This document shows, piece by piece, positions 38,330 to 50,439 of a stretch of 64,000 bases of DNA. How positions within the stretch are numbered: position 1 is the first letter of the stretch; the number at the start of each line of letters is the position of its first letter. The stretch is from Oreocharis arfaki (taxonomy: Eukaryota; Chordata; Aves; Passeriformes; Paramythiidae). The stretch lies in NCBI GenBank assembly GCA_013398015.1, contig VZRR01007600.1, forward strand, positions 2,218,889-2,282,888, given 5' to 3'. A model generated the notes under the pieces. It was given only the letters and a program-made list of their open reading frames with translations, was not told the DNA's origin and ran no database searches. A program made the translations under genes and the position numbers.

Positions 38330-39450
38330 ATCCCCTAACTCAGTCTAAATTTTCACGTGGACAGATCCACACTGACTTTCAGCATTCCCATGCTCTGATA
38401 GCCTCTGTCCAGTTCTTCTCATTTGCAAATTAGAACTGGAGTTGGAACTCGTGGGCGAAAGAAAAATCCTTGGCAGCACCTATAATCTGACTGAAAAAAA
38501 GAGAAGACATCTGACAGATTGGTTGAGCTAAAAAAAAACCCAGTGAAATCAGGTATTTTAAGGAGAGTTCATAGACTTAGATTATGGTCTGATTCTGTAC
38601 AAGACTATTAAAATAGAAAACGACACAATTAAGAAATTTGACCAGCAGACTGATCATTTTGTATTTAGTAAGTCAGCACGGATGTAATTTTAGGCATGAG
38701 AGACGCAAAATTAAACCCCTCATTTGAGTGGAATTGCACGCTTATGAAACATGCAAAGAGTATTACTACAATTTAATAAACTCTGTTCCTCTGCACCTAT
38801 TATAAAATAAACCATATACTCAGGAGAGTAAGAAAATACCGGCGGAGAAAACCTACATGAAAAATGTACATTCTGGATCAGAGACAGTTTACAAATTAAA
38901 ACAAAACAGAGAAATTAAGTAAAGGATGATGCATAAGTTAACAGTGCCTGGAGGCAGCCTTAGCTTCAATGCCAACAAATCATGCAGGTTTAACATAGTT
39001 ATTCACTCCGGTGTTCAATAAAAAATGAGGTTACTGTAAGAATACCAAACATATCCTTAAAGAAACACACTCAGCAATAAGTCATATGAACTTTACACTG
39101 CAGTGTAGAGGGCAAATATATTATACATCTAAATAATGCATGTTTTCTCAAGATTTGAAACTTAGCTGCAAGTTGTGAGGTAGCAGTGGAAAGCTAGCAT
39201 CAGTCAATTGAATTAGGACTTACTATATAACAGGACAGGACAGTCATGTCTATGCCACTGTATGTATGCATTAGGAAATTTATGACGTGAACTCACTGAA
39301 ATTGGTCATATTATCTTAAATATTTTGGAATTTTAAAAATTATTTTTACACAAAACGATCATTTATTTTCTAGTAAAAAAATTTTGCTTTTTTTTGTTTC
39401 ACGTTTTTATTAGCTGAAAATTGAATAAAGATGGCATACTGAAGAATTAA

Positions 39451-39639
39451 GAGAGGAAGAGAAAGAGAGAGAAAGAGAAAGAGAAAAAAGAGAAAGAGAA
39501 AGAAAGAGAGAAAAAGACAAAGAGAGAAAGAGAGAGAGAAAGAAAGAAATAGAAAGGGAATGAAAGAAAGAAAGAGAAAGAAAGAAAGAAAGAAAGAGAA
39601 AGAAAGAAAAAAAGAAAGAAAGAAAGCAAGAAAGCAAGA
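39451..39639 (+). repeat. polypurine GAAA/GAGA-type microsatellite
   Basis: About 190 bp almost entirely of A and G on the + strand. It consists of mixed GAGA and GAAA units with the most regular part, (GAAA)n, in the right half, and a few interruptions (ACAAAG, AAATAG, GAATG, GCAAG). The minus frames across it (39410-39794) encode only S/F/L-rich low-complexity sequence and are not genes. A G-run lies just beyond it in GGTGGGGGGGGTG. Confidence 0.97.
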
Positions 39640-42600
39640 TGGATGATGGTGGGGGGGGTGACAGGGAATGACAGAGATCCACTGAGCAACCTCAAATATT
39701 TTTGCATATTTACGAGGAAAATGAAAGCTCGAAATGCCATTAATACGTAATTTTTAGTTCTTCTTTCCAGTATAAGAAGCACCACTACTTCCAAGCTCAG
39801 ATTTTCTCTAGAATTTCTTAGCTAAATATTTCCTAAAGAACAGCATTTTGGGATGAAATTTTTTTAAAATTTGGTAATTTCAAAAAGCATTTGGGACAGA
39901 AAAACTTGTTGCTTGCCATTATCAGTGAGAGTTCTGCTGTTACTTTTGTTATTCTAACTACTGTATAGTTTAGTATTCATGAAAACCTCTTCTTTCTGGC
40001 AAAAGTCTTAGCCTAAAACAGATGACCTTTACATTTTTAATCATGTAATCACTTTCCTTGCTATTCTAAGATGTGTGTATGTTCAATTGCTTTAGGAAGT
40101 GGAAGAGAAATAACAAAAAGGAAAATACTCCACCTATGTTATCCTTCTTGTCCAAACAGTGTGAATTTAAAGATCAAATTGAATTAATAACTCTGAATAA
40201 TTTAAGACTACAATCTTCACAATTATTCACACAAATGACTGATTTTATTTTAATATTTCAGCAGTACATACTTTCTTGTGACAGAGGAAAGGAGAATTTT
40301 AGATGGTGACATGAGGAAAGGACAGGCAAGAAATAATTTTTTGGGTTTATTTCTGCCTTTATGTAAAAAGCTGCCAAGTGGTTCTGTGCTGGGGCAGAAT
40401 CAGGACCAGCTCTAACTAACCTGTCCCTTTCTAGAGAGGAAAAAGCCACATTTGTTTCCTTTTTTCTGCTAAGGGCTGCTTTTCTCATAGGGAAGCAGAC
40501 TGAAACCAAGGGGCCTCCTGGTCACTGGGAGTACAGTGAAATTATACTAATAACTTGAAATGGACTTCTGAAAAATCCCACCTCTTCTTACAATGTGTAG
40601 CTTTTGGAAGCTTGGGATGGTTCCCACCTCTGACAGATGTCCACCTTGCAATGAGAGCACAAGAACAGGTGCGACACGGGACAGACAGACTGCCTTTCAT
40701 GCAATGATTCTTTTAGTATGAAATACAGAAACATTCTTGACAGCAAAAAACCAGAATAAATGTGAAGTGGCCTGGCCACATAATGTAGAAAACATGAAAG
40801 GTACAAGAACAGGGAAATTACACCAACCACAGGTTACAGACTTCTGCTAATTTTGTCTAAATGAAGTTAAAATCCTTGTTTTTATTGAGACTTTCCTTGA
40901 AAATGGGAATTGAGAGTGTTCCCATCAGTCAGCACTGCTCATACCATGAAAATGTACACTTTCTTGTAGGAACCCACAGATGACTAAACCATACAGAGCT
41001 GAGGTTTGGGCAATTTCGGCTGGTCTCCATCTTCCTGAATAAATAAATAACCTATTAGGCTATTATGTAAAAAGCAGACACCTAAAAATTGTTTGGGGAT
41101 CCTTGATTCTTTAGATGTGCATAAGACACACTGAGAGGTCATTTATCAGATCAAAATCCTGAGGGGACTTCAGCAAAAAAACTACTTTGGCAAGATTAAT
41201 CTAATCTATTTTATATGTCTACAGTGCAGACAGCCACTTGGGCACATCAAGGCTGTGATTCATCTTCTGATATAGACATTGAAAACAGACCAGATGAATA
41301 CTGCAGCAGAAATACCTATTTCTTTCCATTGATTCTGAGGAGATTATAAAATCTGTCTCTTTATAAAGCATTCTTTCCACTGGTTTGCTCAGACATAGAT
41401 GTCTGAATATTAGACATATCTAAACTTAGAGGACCTTAATTTCATGCCTACTTTGACCATGATCAGACAAGAGTCAAGTCCTGAGCTGCTCATAATTGGA
41501 GCACCTGGTTTCAGACGCTTTGATAAGCAGTTTTAAGGGCCTTTTGCTTTTTAAAGCAGGTTAAGTACCCAGTTAGTAAATTTAAGCACTCCCAGGATTA
41601 GGCAACAGCAAGTACAGTTTTCAGATCGTCATTCAAGCCTTGGGCAAAACGAAACTTTCTGCTTTCAGAATGCAAATGTCTCTACACTAACCTTTGGATT
41701 CACATTTTCATGTAAATTAGGTATTTCTTTGTTTAGAAGCTGTTTCTAGACTTCTGTACCAAACTCTCCACTCTGGCAAATTTGTCAACTTTTGGGTAAT
41801 ATATTTGGAAGGTGCCAGTTTACTTGCCTCTGGATGTACTTCTATTACAAGCAGGCCAAAATATGCATCCCTTTTTCAAGAAAAGACCTAGAAAGAATCT
41901 TGACTAAGAAGATTATTTAGAATTGCAATCAGCCAACTAGTGATTTTTCTACCATATTCCTTTCACAGCAGTCAGAATGAACTGGTGCTGTCATCTATAG
42001 CTCATAGGCAGAGCTTGCTAGAGGTCAAGTTATGATTTAATTTGGAAACGACAACTACATCCTCTGTTATTTTCATAGCTGGCAAAACAGATATGAGAAG
42101 ACCAAAAGACAGGAATAGATGTAGCTCCAACTGGTATTACATTCTAAAGAGGCACATTGCAATTTTGCTTTTATATGCAGATAACACAAATAAGGCAGAA
42201 TCGCTCATACTCTAATATCCTGTATATAATTGACTGTGCCTTTGTATCTTGTTTCTTACTAATTTTCCTTGCCTTGCATTACAGGCTGATCTGAATGCAT
42301 CTTGTGAGACTTGAATAGATGATACCGAGCTATGCCCCACACATTGACATTCTTCCTCATGGCCAGCCACAAGGCTATATTATCTTATTTCTGCTCCAAA
42401 AAACTCGCAAAGTGTTGCTTAGATTCTCACTGAGTTTGCAGCACCATGAATTCCACCTGCCAGAACTCCTGCTCACATTTGATATCCCTGCTCTATGACA
42501 GCTTTCCAAACAGTATGATTGAAATTGCAGTGCTAAACATCTTCCTCAACTGAGCCCCAAAACACCAGCTGCTTCCCCATAGGCTACTGACGACAAGACT

Positions 42601-42672
42601 GCTGTCTGCTCCTTGTTTTAAAATACACTGGCTTGTGTTGATCAGCTTCTGAAATTATTCCTTCTCAAGTTA

Positions 42673-42694
42673 TTTGATCAATGTTTGATCAATG
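42673..42694. repeat. tandem duplication of an 11-mer
   Basis: TTTGATCAATG is repeated twice head to tail without mismatch, then echoed by TTATGTTGATC. This is a minor slippage product. Confidence 0.85.
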
Positions 42695-42976
42695 TTATGT
42701 TGATCTTACTGTTTAGAACTGTACTTCTCGTATTTGTGTTCAAGGAGAAGACCCTTTCCTCCTTCCAAATTAAACTTTCTATCATCAAGAATAATTTTAT
42801 TTTAAACAGGGGATGATTAAAAGCCTAGAATTAACATTACCTAATGACACTTACCTGAACCCCTCTGGTTTATTTGTTCATTAAACCATTGGTGTCTTAG
42901 TCCTCAAGGGTAAAATAAAACATTTTCTATAACTAGATAATGTAGTCATTAATATAAGTGAAGATCAGCTCTTCGT

Positions 42977-43076
42977 GGTGATGACCCTGGAAGCAGCATT
43001 TTATAAATAGAAAGCAAAATTAGTTACTGAAAAGTTGTGATGTTTCTGAAGGACATACCTCGATTCCAGGGTCACC
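42977..43076. repeat. inverted repeat with 11-13-bp arms and a ~70-nt spacer
   Basis: TGACCCTGGAA (42982-42992) has its exact reverse complement TTCCAGGGTCA at 43064-43074. If a 3-nt bulge (TGA) is allowed in the left arm, the pairing extends to GGTGACCCTGGAA / TTCCAGGGTCACC. Arms of this length and mixed composition are less likely by chance than AT palindromes. The function is unknown. Confidence 0.75.
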
Positions 43077-44801
43077 AGTCTCATGGTATACAAGTGATTC
43101 TGAATTACTATCCAAGTATACCACACCATAATTATGTTAATAATCCTATAGTCAGATTCAGAAGACGCTGTGGAAAGATGATGTAAAGCAGCAGAATTCA
43201 ACTGGTGATGGCATCACGCAGGTCCATTCACACAGAGGACTGGGCTCTATGTCCGAGTATAGGTTGCCAAATGTTTGAATTACATCAGGCAGCTTTTTGA
43301 AAAAGTTTGGGGGGTTGCTGTCTTTTGGATTAGTGGATGTGGAAGCAGGTTGTTAATTTCAGGGTTCTGCATTGTTTTCAAGCTCCATTGCACAATTCCT
43401 GAGTGTGTTTCAGAAACGATTTCATTTTGACTCTATTGTCCCCTTTTAAAGCTAAGATAATGTGGGGGTTTTCCTCCATGCAGCAAAATAGCCAAGTATG
43501 ACTAGGAGCAAGTGGTCTCAGAGATTTGATAAGAAATGATAAGCACACATGGATGAGATACTACTAAACATTATGTAATGGCCTGGCTTTAATCACTGTG
43601 ATGTCTGTTTCATTTCGAGGGCTTGTGCTTCTGTTTCATGTGTCCTTATACAACAACTGAGTTGAGTGTTATGCTGGGTTTCTACGACTGATTTTTATTC
43701 AAATCTTAAGAAAAATTTATCACTAAAACCAATAGAACCCTCTGTTTCCTTTGACTTGGTTAAGCTAATATTTGCTGCAGATTAGAATTTTGTTTGAAAA
43801 CTTCGGCCTGCTCTGATTTTGGATAGCTTTTAGATCCAGACTGTTTAAGTGACGGGATATCTGCATTCAGAGCATCTGTGTGTCTGAGCATCTTCTGAAA
43901 CATGTGCTAGTCCCCTGCACTGCAGTTAGGTGGAGATTGTCTTCTCAAAGGCTCAGCACTCCTGAGGGAAAATGCAGAGAAAGTACAAAGAATTCTGCTG
44001 ATGAGGTGCATTTCAAATACAAACTGCATGAATCTGTACCCCTAATGACTTGCTGCAAATCTAAACTGCATTAGCACACAACAATGTAATCAGGGAAAAC
44101 AGGTAAATATTCGACTATTAAATTTTTTAAAAGTGATGGTGAACAAAATATTCAAATTATATTATTCATATAAGGAAAAATGAAACAGCTAGTAATCATG
44201 ACACGTAAAACATTTCCATGATTGAAATTGTTATTATGTGCCTCAGTTACACTCAGTAGACCCTTTCTGCACAGTTGAGCTAGCTGAAAACTGTGGATGT
44301 GCCTCATGTTAAACATAGCAGCAAAAGGGTAATTCAAGGTAGCAGAATAAAAAAGAAGGTTAATAGATTAGACTAATTTCCTTTTTTTTATTATTAATTT
44401 GCTTTTAATTCATGCATGGGTAGATGTACATTATCTGTTGAGATTTCGTATTTTTCTCTGTTGTACCAAAGCTGCTTGCCTTGAAAATTACACATATTTG
44501 GAAAATGACTAATAATTTGCTTATTAAAGCAAAATCATTCTAAATTCCTACTGTGTTTCTCATTTTTTTCTTAGAATCATTGCATTTTCTTTTCAAAGTC
44601 TCCTGCTTCTCACAGACTAGAAACTATGCATCTCAATAACTGCAAGTTGAAGCTTCAATAACAAATTAGAGCCTCAGAACAGGGCACACAGAGGATGCGT
44701 CATGCAGTGCATGTACACATCTGACTGCTTTATTAATTGATCCTGATTTTTCTTTACTGATGAGCTCTTCAACCAAATACCCTTCTATCATAAAGGAAAT
44801 G

Positions 44802-44847
44802 AAAAAAAAAAAAAACAACAAAAAAAAACCGAGAAAAAAACCCCCCC
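44802..44847. repeat. A-rich tract ending in a C-run
   Basis: Fourteen A residues, then ACAACAAAAAAAAACC, GAGAAAAAAA and CCCCCCC. This is low-complexity sequence, and no retroposed body was recognised on either side. Confidence 0.85.
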
Positions 44848-45450
44848 AAAGCACCAGAAGTAACAGAACAGAGAAATAAAGCAGACTAGTTTCCTTGTGC
44901 CAAAATAGAATCAGATACTTAATATAATTTCACATTTAACAGTGCACTAATAAAGTGATTTCCCCACTAATAAGCCTGGTTTTGATTCCTCTTTAAAACA
45001 GAAATATTTTGATTATTTCAGATGAGAGCATGCATTGTGGAAGTACTGTAGATGCTGAAGAAAAGTGTTATTTTGTATTCCAGAAACCAGTTTTAACACT
45101 CAAGTTTGCTAAAAATAGTGTAAAACGCTTTACCACTGTCACCAGAACAAAAGTATTAAATGAAGAGCAACACTGTCCCCTAGTGGTAAAAGAAATATTT
45201 TCTCCCATATAAAACGAAGGCTGATTCCTGCCTTGAAATAGTCAGTGCTGTGGATTCACAGAGAACAATACACTCCCCAGCAAATACGGACAGTGCTAAA
45301 CCCTCACTGGATTCTAAGGTGCTACTTCTCTCAAAGAATTGAATTTAGTTTTAATAGCAAGTAGAATATTCAAGGGGCACAGAAATTTAATTTAACTTAG
45401 TCTAGCCCTCAACTATAAAGCTATTTGTATGATGATCAAGCTGAATCATG

Positions 45451-45486
45451 CATATACATATACATACATATATATATATATACACA
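45451..45486. repeat. CATA/TA microsatellite
   Basis: CATATACATATACATACATA followed by a pure TA run and ACACATCC, an imperfect dinucleotide repeat. Confidence 0.9.
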
Positions 45487-48400
45487 TCCTCACAAATATG
45501 TACAAGTGCATATATAAGATGCAGTGAATTTGCAGGCAAAAGACAGTCTGCAAAATGATGAAGGGATAAGGCAGGAAAGCCATAGACTTTGCTCAATTTA
45601 ATATGGGATAATGCATGTCAGCTTTTTTGTTTCACTTGGCATAGGACCAGAAATTATACATGCAGAAGTGTCACTGATGTGGTGTCATAACATGCAAACC
45701 TGAGTTGCAGCACCTGTGAGGAGTCCCCAGAAACTGTCCTGACAGGAGAGCACCCTGGTGACTTCCATCTGTACACACCAATGTACAGAACTGGGCAAAG
45801 CTTAATAATATTCCAAGTCTTCCTTCCATCTTTCATTGATGTGAAGCAGAAAAGTTGAAAACAAGCAAATAAGCTCTGCCAAGAAATTTCAAGGATTGCT
45901 GCTCACCCAGGGTGTCTCAGTAGAAAGATTGCCCTGACAAACTGGCTGCTCAAAGGCAGGACCAGCTGCTAGTCCCTGCTCTGGAGCCAAATGCTGTTAG
46001 GTTGCCAAGAACTCTACAAGATTGTTCAAACTAGGATCCATCGAACTATTGTAAAAGAAACAACATACATGGAGAAGATTCCTTGTCCAAGAAATTGACA
46101 TTTTCTTATTAAATTGATTTCTGCTTGAAAAATCCCTGCCAGTTCTAGTGATGAAGTTGCCAAGGTCTGACAGCCTTTCATAAATTCTACTGGGACATGT
46201 TCTCTTCTTCTGTCATTGAACTTGTCTTTTTCTTCCCCTTTCTCTGCATTCTCAGTCTAAGTAGTTCTTTTCCAAAATAAATTCTATTGAAAGAGAATAA
46301 AGAAATCAGAAACTATAAGAAGTCATGAGACTGGCCATATTTCCAAATTTCACAGTGCACCTTGCACCACTTCTTTCTACTCCCTTTTTTGCAGGCTCTT
46401 GTCTTCTAGCTACCTAGCTTGTATTGAAATCTGCTTGAAACTAGAGATGTATCTTATTTTGGGTTGAACACAGGAGACAACAGAAAAATCTTGCAATCCT
46501 CCCTGGGCTTCCCAATGCTTGCATCATTATGGAATGGGAAGAGACCAGAAGGTAATCAATATGGCAACAAGTCAAGAACGTGTCTAAAAATTAGCAGAAA
46601 CAAATAAATAATGAACCTATGCAGCGTGTTGTCTTCAACCACACAGAGATTCAGCCTTCTTCAGCCATTAACCGAAAGGCCGATAATTAATGCATTTTCC
46701 CAGGAGGTAATAAATGTCATGTTGAGCGTTCCCGTGAGGAACTTTTCATTCACCTCTTCTACGTGTTGAATGAGTATACAAGACAAATAGTTAGGCTCTA
46801 AAAGATTGGCACTGCCAGCAGCATCCAGTCCTGGAGGTGTAAGCCCATAAGAAGAGTTAGATAGACAAAGCCCTTTTCCTGGGTCCCATCAGACTTTGTG
46901 GTATGTGTGTGCTGAGAGGCTCATTCTTTGCAGAGAAACCAGGCACAGAACCCCAAGTCCAAGTCCGTGTTTTACATTGTCTGGGGTAAGGTTGGAATTG
47001 CCCTGACTTCTCAGACCTCGATTTTTTTTTGTTTTAAGAGTCATGAAGAGAGCTTCATGATGAAATACTGCGTTGTTCTAAAAATCAGCACCTGACTGTT
47101 GTTCAAAATCAGGACCTCTAGGAAAAAAAAGCTGGTTACTGTGTTTGTTTTACACGGGCCATGCAATTCTTTCAAAGGCAGATGGGATAGGTTGGGTTGG
47201 TCAGAGTGAAATCCTTTTGCATATTGCTGTGCGATTTTTTGTGCGCTCTAGTGGGTATTTGGGGTTTTCCCCAAGGAAAATATTCATATCATGTTAAATC
47301 AAATTGTATGTGCTTTTCTGAGGGCAAATACCATGGGGAGCTGATGAGAGCCTTAAGTCAAGGCTTTAAAACCCTCACAGAGGTTTGTGGAACATCAAAA
47401 TTGAGAGGGACAAATCTGCAAGAAGTCGTAGCAGCTCAGTTGAGGCTGAAAGCTTCCAGTTTCATTCATATGGGACTTGGCTCTACTGCCCTCCTGCTCC
47501 TTAATTTTCAGTTCTAGTTTGCATCTAGTCACCTGTAAGTAAAGTGTACAGGAATGGAGGTCCCTGAGATTTACTAGACAGAGCACTATGATAGTCTGGC
47601 TTTTGCCAAAATTTCTGCTGATATTTTAAGGAATTTGCATGAGAAACTCTCTGTAGCTCTCTATTATGCTTTAAAATAGGGACCTTGTGAGTTAAAACCT
47701 TTTTAGCCCTTTCCTACATACTTCTCTGTCTGAGACAAATAATTTTGCAAAAAGAGTAGTTTTCATTACTTACTCTAGATTCTGTCTTCTGACTTACTAG
47801 TGTTAATTTTTTTCAGTGAAATGTATGCTTTTTTTCTTTTTCTAATTTCTTCTAATTTTTTCTATTTTCATCCCTTCACTAACTAGAATTAGAGTTCAAC
47901 ATTTGTAAGTTGTTCGGTTTTTGCTATGGAAAAAACAAGATATTTAATTTCATATCATAAGTTAAAGTGTCAGAACGGTTTTTAATCTGCTTCTATATAC
48001 ATTTTACTGATACTTAAAAGTTACTTATGAGTCTTTTCTAAAGAGTTAGCAAATCTCTCCTAATAAGTTTAACTGAGTCTTTGAGTGATAGTTTATTTCT
48101 GCATCAGGTAAGGCAAATAATTCAATTTATCTTCTCCAGAAGTGGTAGGTACATGGTGAGCAGATGGGAAATTAGAATTTACAGCTAACTTCCTAATGCT
48201 AAATTAGAATTTTTAAGGAGAGCCACCAGTTGCATAATTCATATTTATACTACCTCATAAAATGGAACTCAATTTATGTAGTTTTAAATACATCCTGTAA
48301 ACAATGTTACATTGCCAATTTTTCTAAACTACACAAAAGAACACTGAAGCACACTATACTGAAAAAAAAATCCTTTTCTTACTTCCCAATAAAAAGTGTT

Positions 48401-48634
48401 GATTGTAATCAGCCAGCAATATTACAGGACTGTAAATGTACCAGTAAATGTGGATTAATTTCCAGTATAAACTAGCTGCCCAGATGTAATAGCTGTACCA
48501 CGGCTGTGAATAATGATTAGTGTCCTCTATTTCAGTGAAGGGACCACACCAACAGACCCTCTGGATAGGAGCTGTCACTCCTGCTGCCTCTTCAATCTTG
48601 ACCACCACAAACCTGAGGAAATCTTCCCCAAAGA

Positions 48635-48790
48635 AAATCTAGAGGCCACTTAGTCCTACCCCTGATCATAACAGGCCAATTTCAAAATTAAATCCAGCAA
48701 CACAGTCAGAGCAGGTTCCTTGGGGTCGTACCTGGTGATGTGCTGAATAATGTCAAAGACAGGTTTCCACAACTTTTCTGGGCGAAGTAG
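48635..48790 (-). mobile_element. CR1 LINE 3' fragment, antisense, decayed
   Basis: The + strand carries the complement of CR1 3' UTR landmarks in order: TCTAGAGGCCACTTAGTCCTACCCCTG, AACAGGCCAATTTCAAAATTAAATC, AGAGCAGGTTCCTTGGGG, and TTCCACAACTTTTCTGGGCGAAGT (the diverged 'tccacaacctctctgggcaacct' segment). No terminal ATTCTATG motif remains at its left edge. It is non-coding, and the edges are approximate. Confidence 0.82.
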
Positions 48791-50369
48791 AGCAAAGCTC
48801 TATGGAAGTGAGACTAAAATGGAAAAGACATAAAAAATAATAGATGATGGCAGAAAGAAGTAATTAATGCTTTGCATAAAACAAAAAGGTAGGTAGAAAC
48901 CTAAATTTATGCAAAGTTGAGGTAGGAAAACAAACTAGACGCAGTAGTATTTCAAACAGTACAAAAAGAGTCTTAACATTACCTGCTACTGAAAGTGAGA
49001 GTCTACATGCAGAAACTTCAAGTCCTTTTCAAGTCCTTCTTTGTTCTGGTTAATGTAGATTTATTTGTTTATAAGACTATCTAGATACATTTAAGACTGC
49101 CATCTAAGAAGGAGCAGAACGTATAACTAAGAAACACATGACCACTTCATTAAAAAGAAAGAAAAAAAGACAAACAAGCTCTTTTAAAAGAGTGTGATGC
49201 CTTTTTTTCACTTGCCTTTTAGAACTTCACCATCTTTTTCACTGAAATAGTATGATAATCTTTCACAAAGAACCTGTGCACACATATGCTTATAGACCTC
49301 TGCCTGCTTGTAGTTTGTGCAAGTCCTTTCAGGCTTGTCCTTTTAGGCTTGTCCTTTTACTTGCCATTACATGGCTGCCATATGCATTTTCCTGGGTAGA
49401 TGTCAGACTAATGGTTGAATTCTGCATGGCTATATTTTAGATGAAACTCTCTAATCATTACAAACCTCTCTGAAAATATTGCTAGCATGCTTCCAAATTG
49501 AAGACACCTCTCTGATAGCTTTACAACAATTTCTGCCAGCTTAACAGAAATCTAGGAAAAGAAGCTGACATTTTTTTTCCTCTTAATAGTTAACAGTAGT
49601 GTTAGTGGCTCCTGAATGGGATTGAAAATTTCTAGCTGTTCCACTTACACCCTAGGCATAGCAAGGAATCCTATGTTTACACTTAAACATTTTTATCTTG
49701 GCAAGTTCTAACTGAAGTTAAAGGGCCATTAGCTTTTTCATTATGAACCCAATTAAAATGTCCTAGTCTTTATTGGTTTAAATAATATTAAGGATATTAC
49801 TTAAACACAGTTTTGTATTCATCATAGAGCTAATTTGAAATCTAACCAGTAATTGCATTTGTTCTTTCCCTCTAAACGTTTTCTCAACTTTACAAATTAT
49901 CCATAATCCTTTATTTTGCATTCTGGAGTTTGCCTGTTGTTTTGACTCTAGTAATTTTTTATAGACTATTACGTGCTCTGGGACTTATTTTTCCACTGTC
50001 TTGCAGGGAGGGGAATAATACTTGAAGAACCATCCTACAGAACACCACATCTGCCCACAATCTGAAATTCAATCCTGTCTTCCTCGACAAGTTTTGGCCC
50101 TCCAGGAAACTTTAGGGCAGCTGTCAATAAATCTCAAATCTTTTTCTAAGAGTGATGACGAATAAGTTCAAATCACACAAGTTTCAGTCATTTAAGAAAT
50201 TACTTCTTAGACTGGTTTTGTCCCTCAGCCACAGCACTGCCAGCAGAATTTAGCATATATTCTGGACTCAGCTTTTACCTTTATCAGAAATGTCTTCATT
50301 CCAGCATCACTGAAGCCTTCAAAAGGCTTTTTCTTTAAGCCCAAACCTCAGGCTGCAAAAAACCAAGAT
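48791..50369. other. unique non-coding DNA
   Basis: No gene or dispersed repeat was recognised apart from the small tandem duplication at 49.33 kb. Confidence 0.5.
49331..49358. repeat. tandem duplication of a 14-mer
   Basis: AGGCTTGTCCTTTT is present twice without mismatch, preceded by a related AAGTCCTTTC. Confidence 0.88.
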
Positions 50370-50439
50370 GGTTAAATTAGGTTAGTTGAGGTTAGGTTAG
50401 TTTAGATTAGATTAGGTTAGGTTAGATTAAATTAGGTTA
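50370..50439 (+). repeat. degenerate pentamer array, consensus GGTTA
   Basis: Fourteen consecutive 5-bp units stay in strict register: GGTTA AATTA GGTTA GTTGA, then GGTTA GGTTA GTTTA GATTA, then GATTA GGTTA GGTTA, then GATTA AATTA GGTTA. Variation is confined mainly to the first two positions and there are no indels. The permuted unit TTAGG resembles arthropod-type telomere repeats. The vertebrate telomere unit TTAGGG occurs only once, 36 bp downstream (50476-50481), so I call this a local microsatellite and not an interstitial telomere. Confidence 0.92.

Larger units (their letters stand above)
34831..39450. other. unique non-coding DNA
   Basis: The purine bias fades by about 35.2 kb. No coding region or dispersed repeat was recognised. 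A possible regulatory block at 37.1-37.2 kb and a hairpin at 38.3 kb are listed separately. Confidence 0.5.
39640..48634. other. long unique non-coding interval
   Basis: Nine kilobases without a supportable gene or recognised dispersed element. Small repeats inside it are listed separately. The open frames, the longest of which is the 106-codon one at 47197-47517, show no family resemblance. Confidence 0.5.

Noticed and set aside
39410..39794. Minus-strand S/F/L-rich frames resembling membrane segments
   Set aside because: They are translations of the GAAA/GAGA purine tract. The hydrophobicity is a by-product of TTT/CTT codons.
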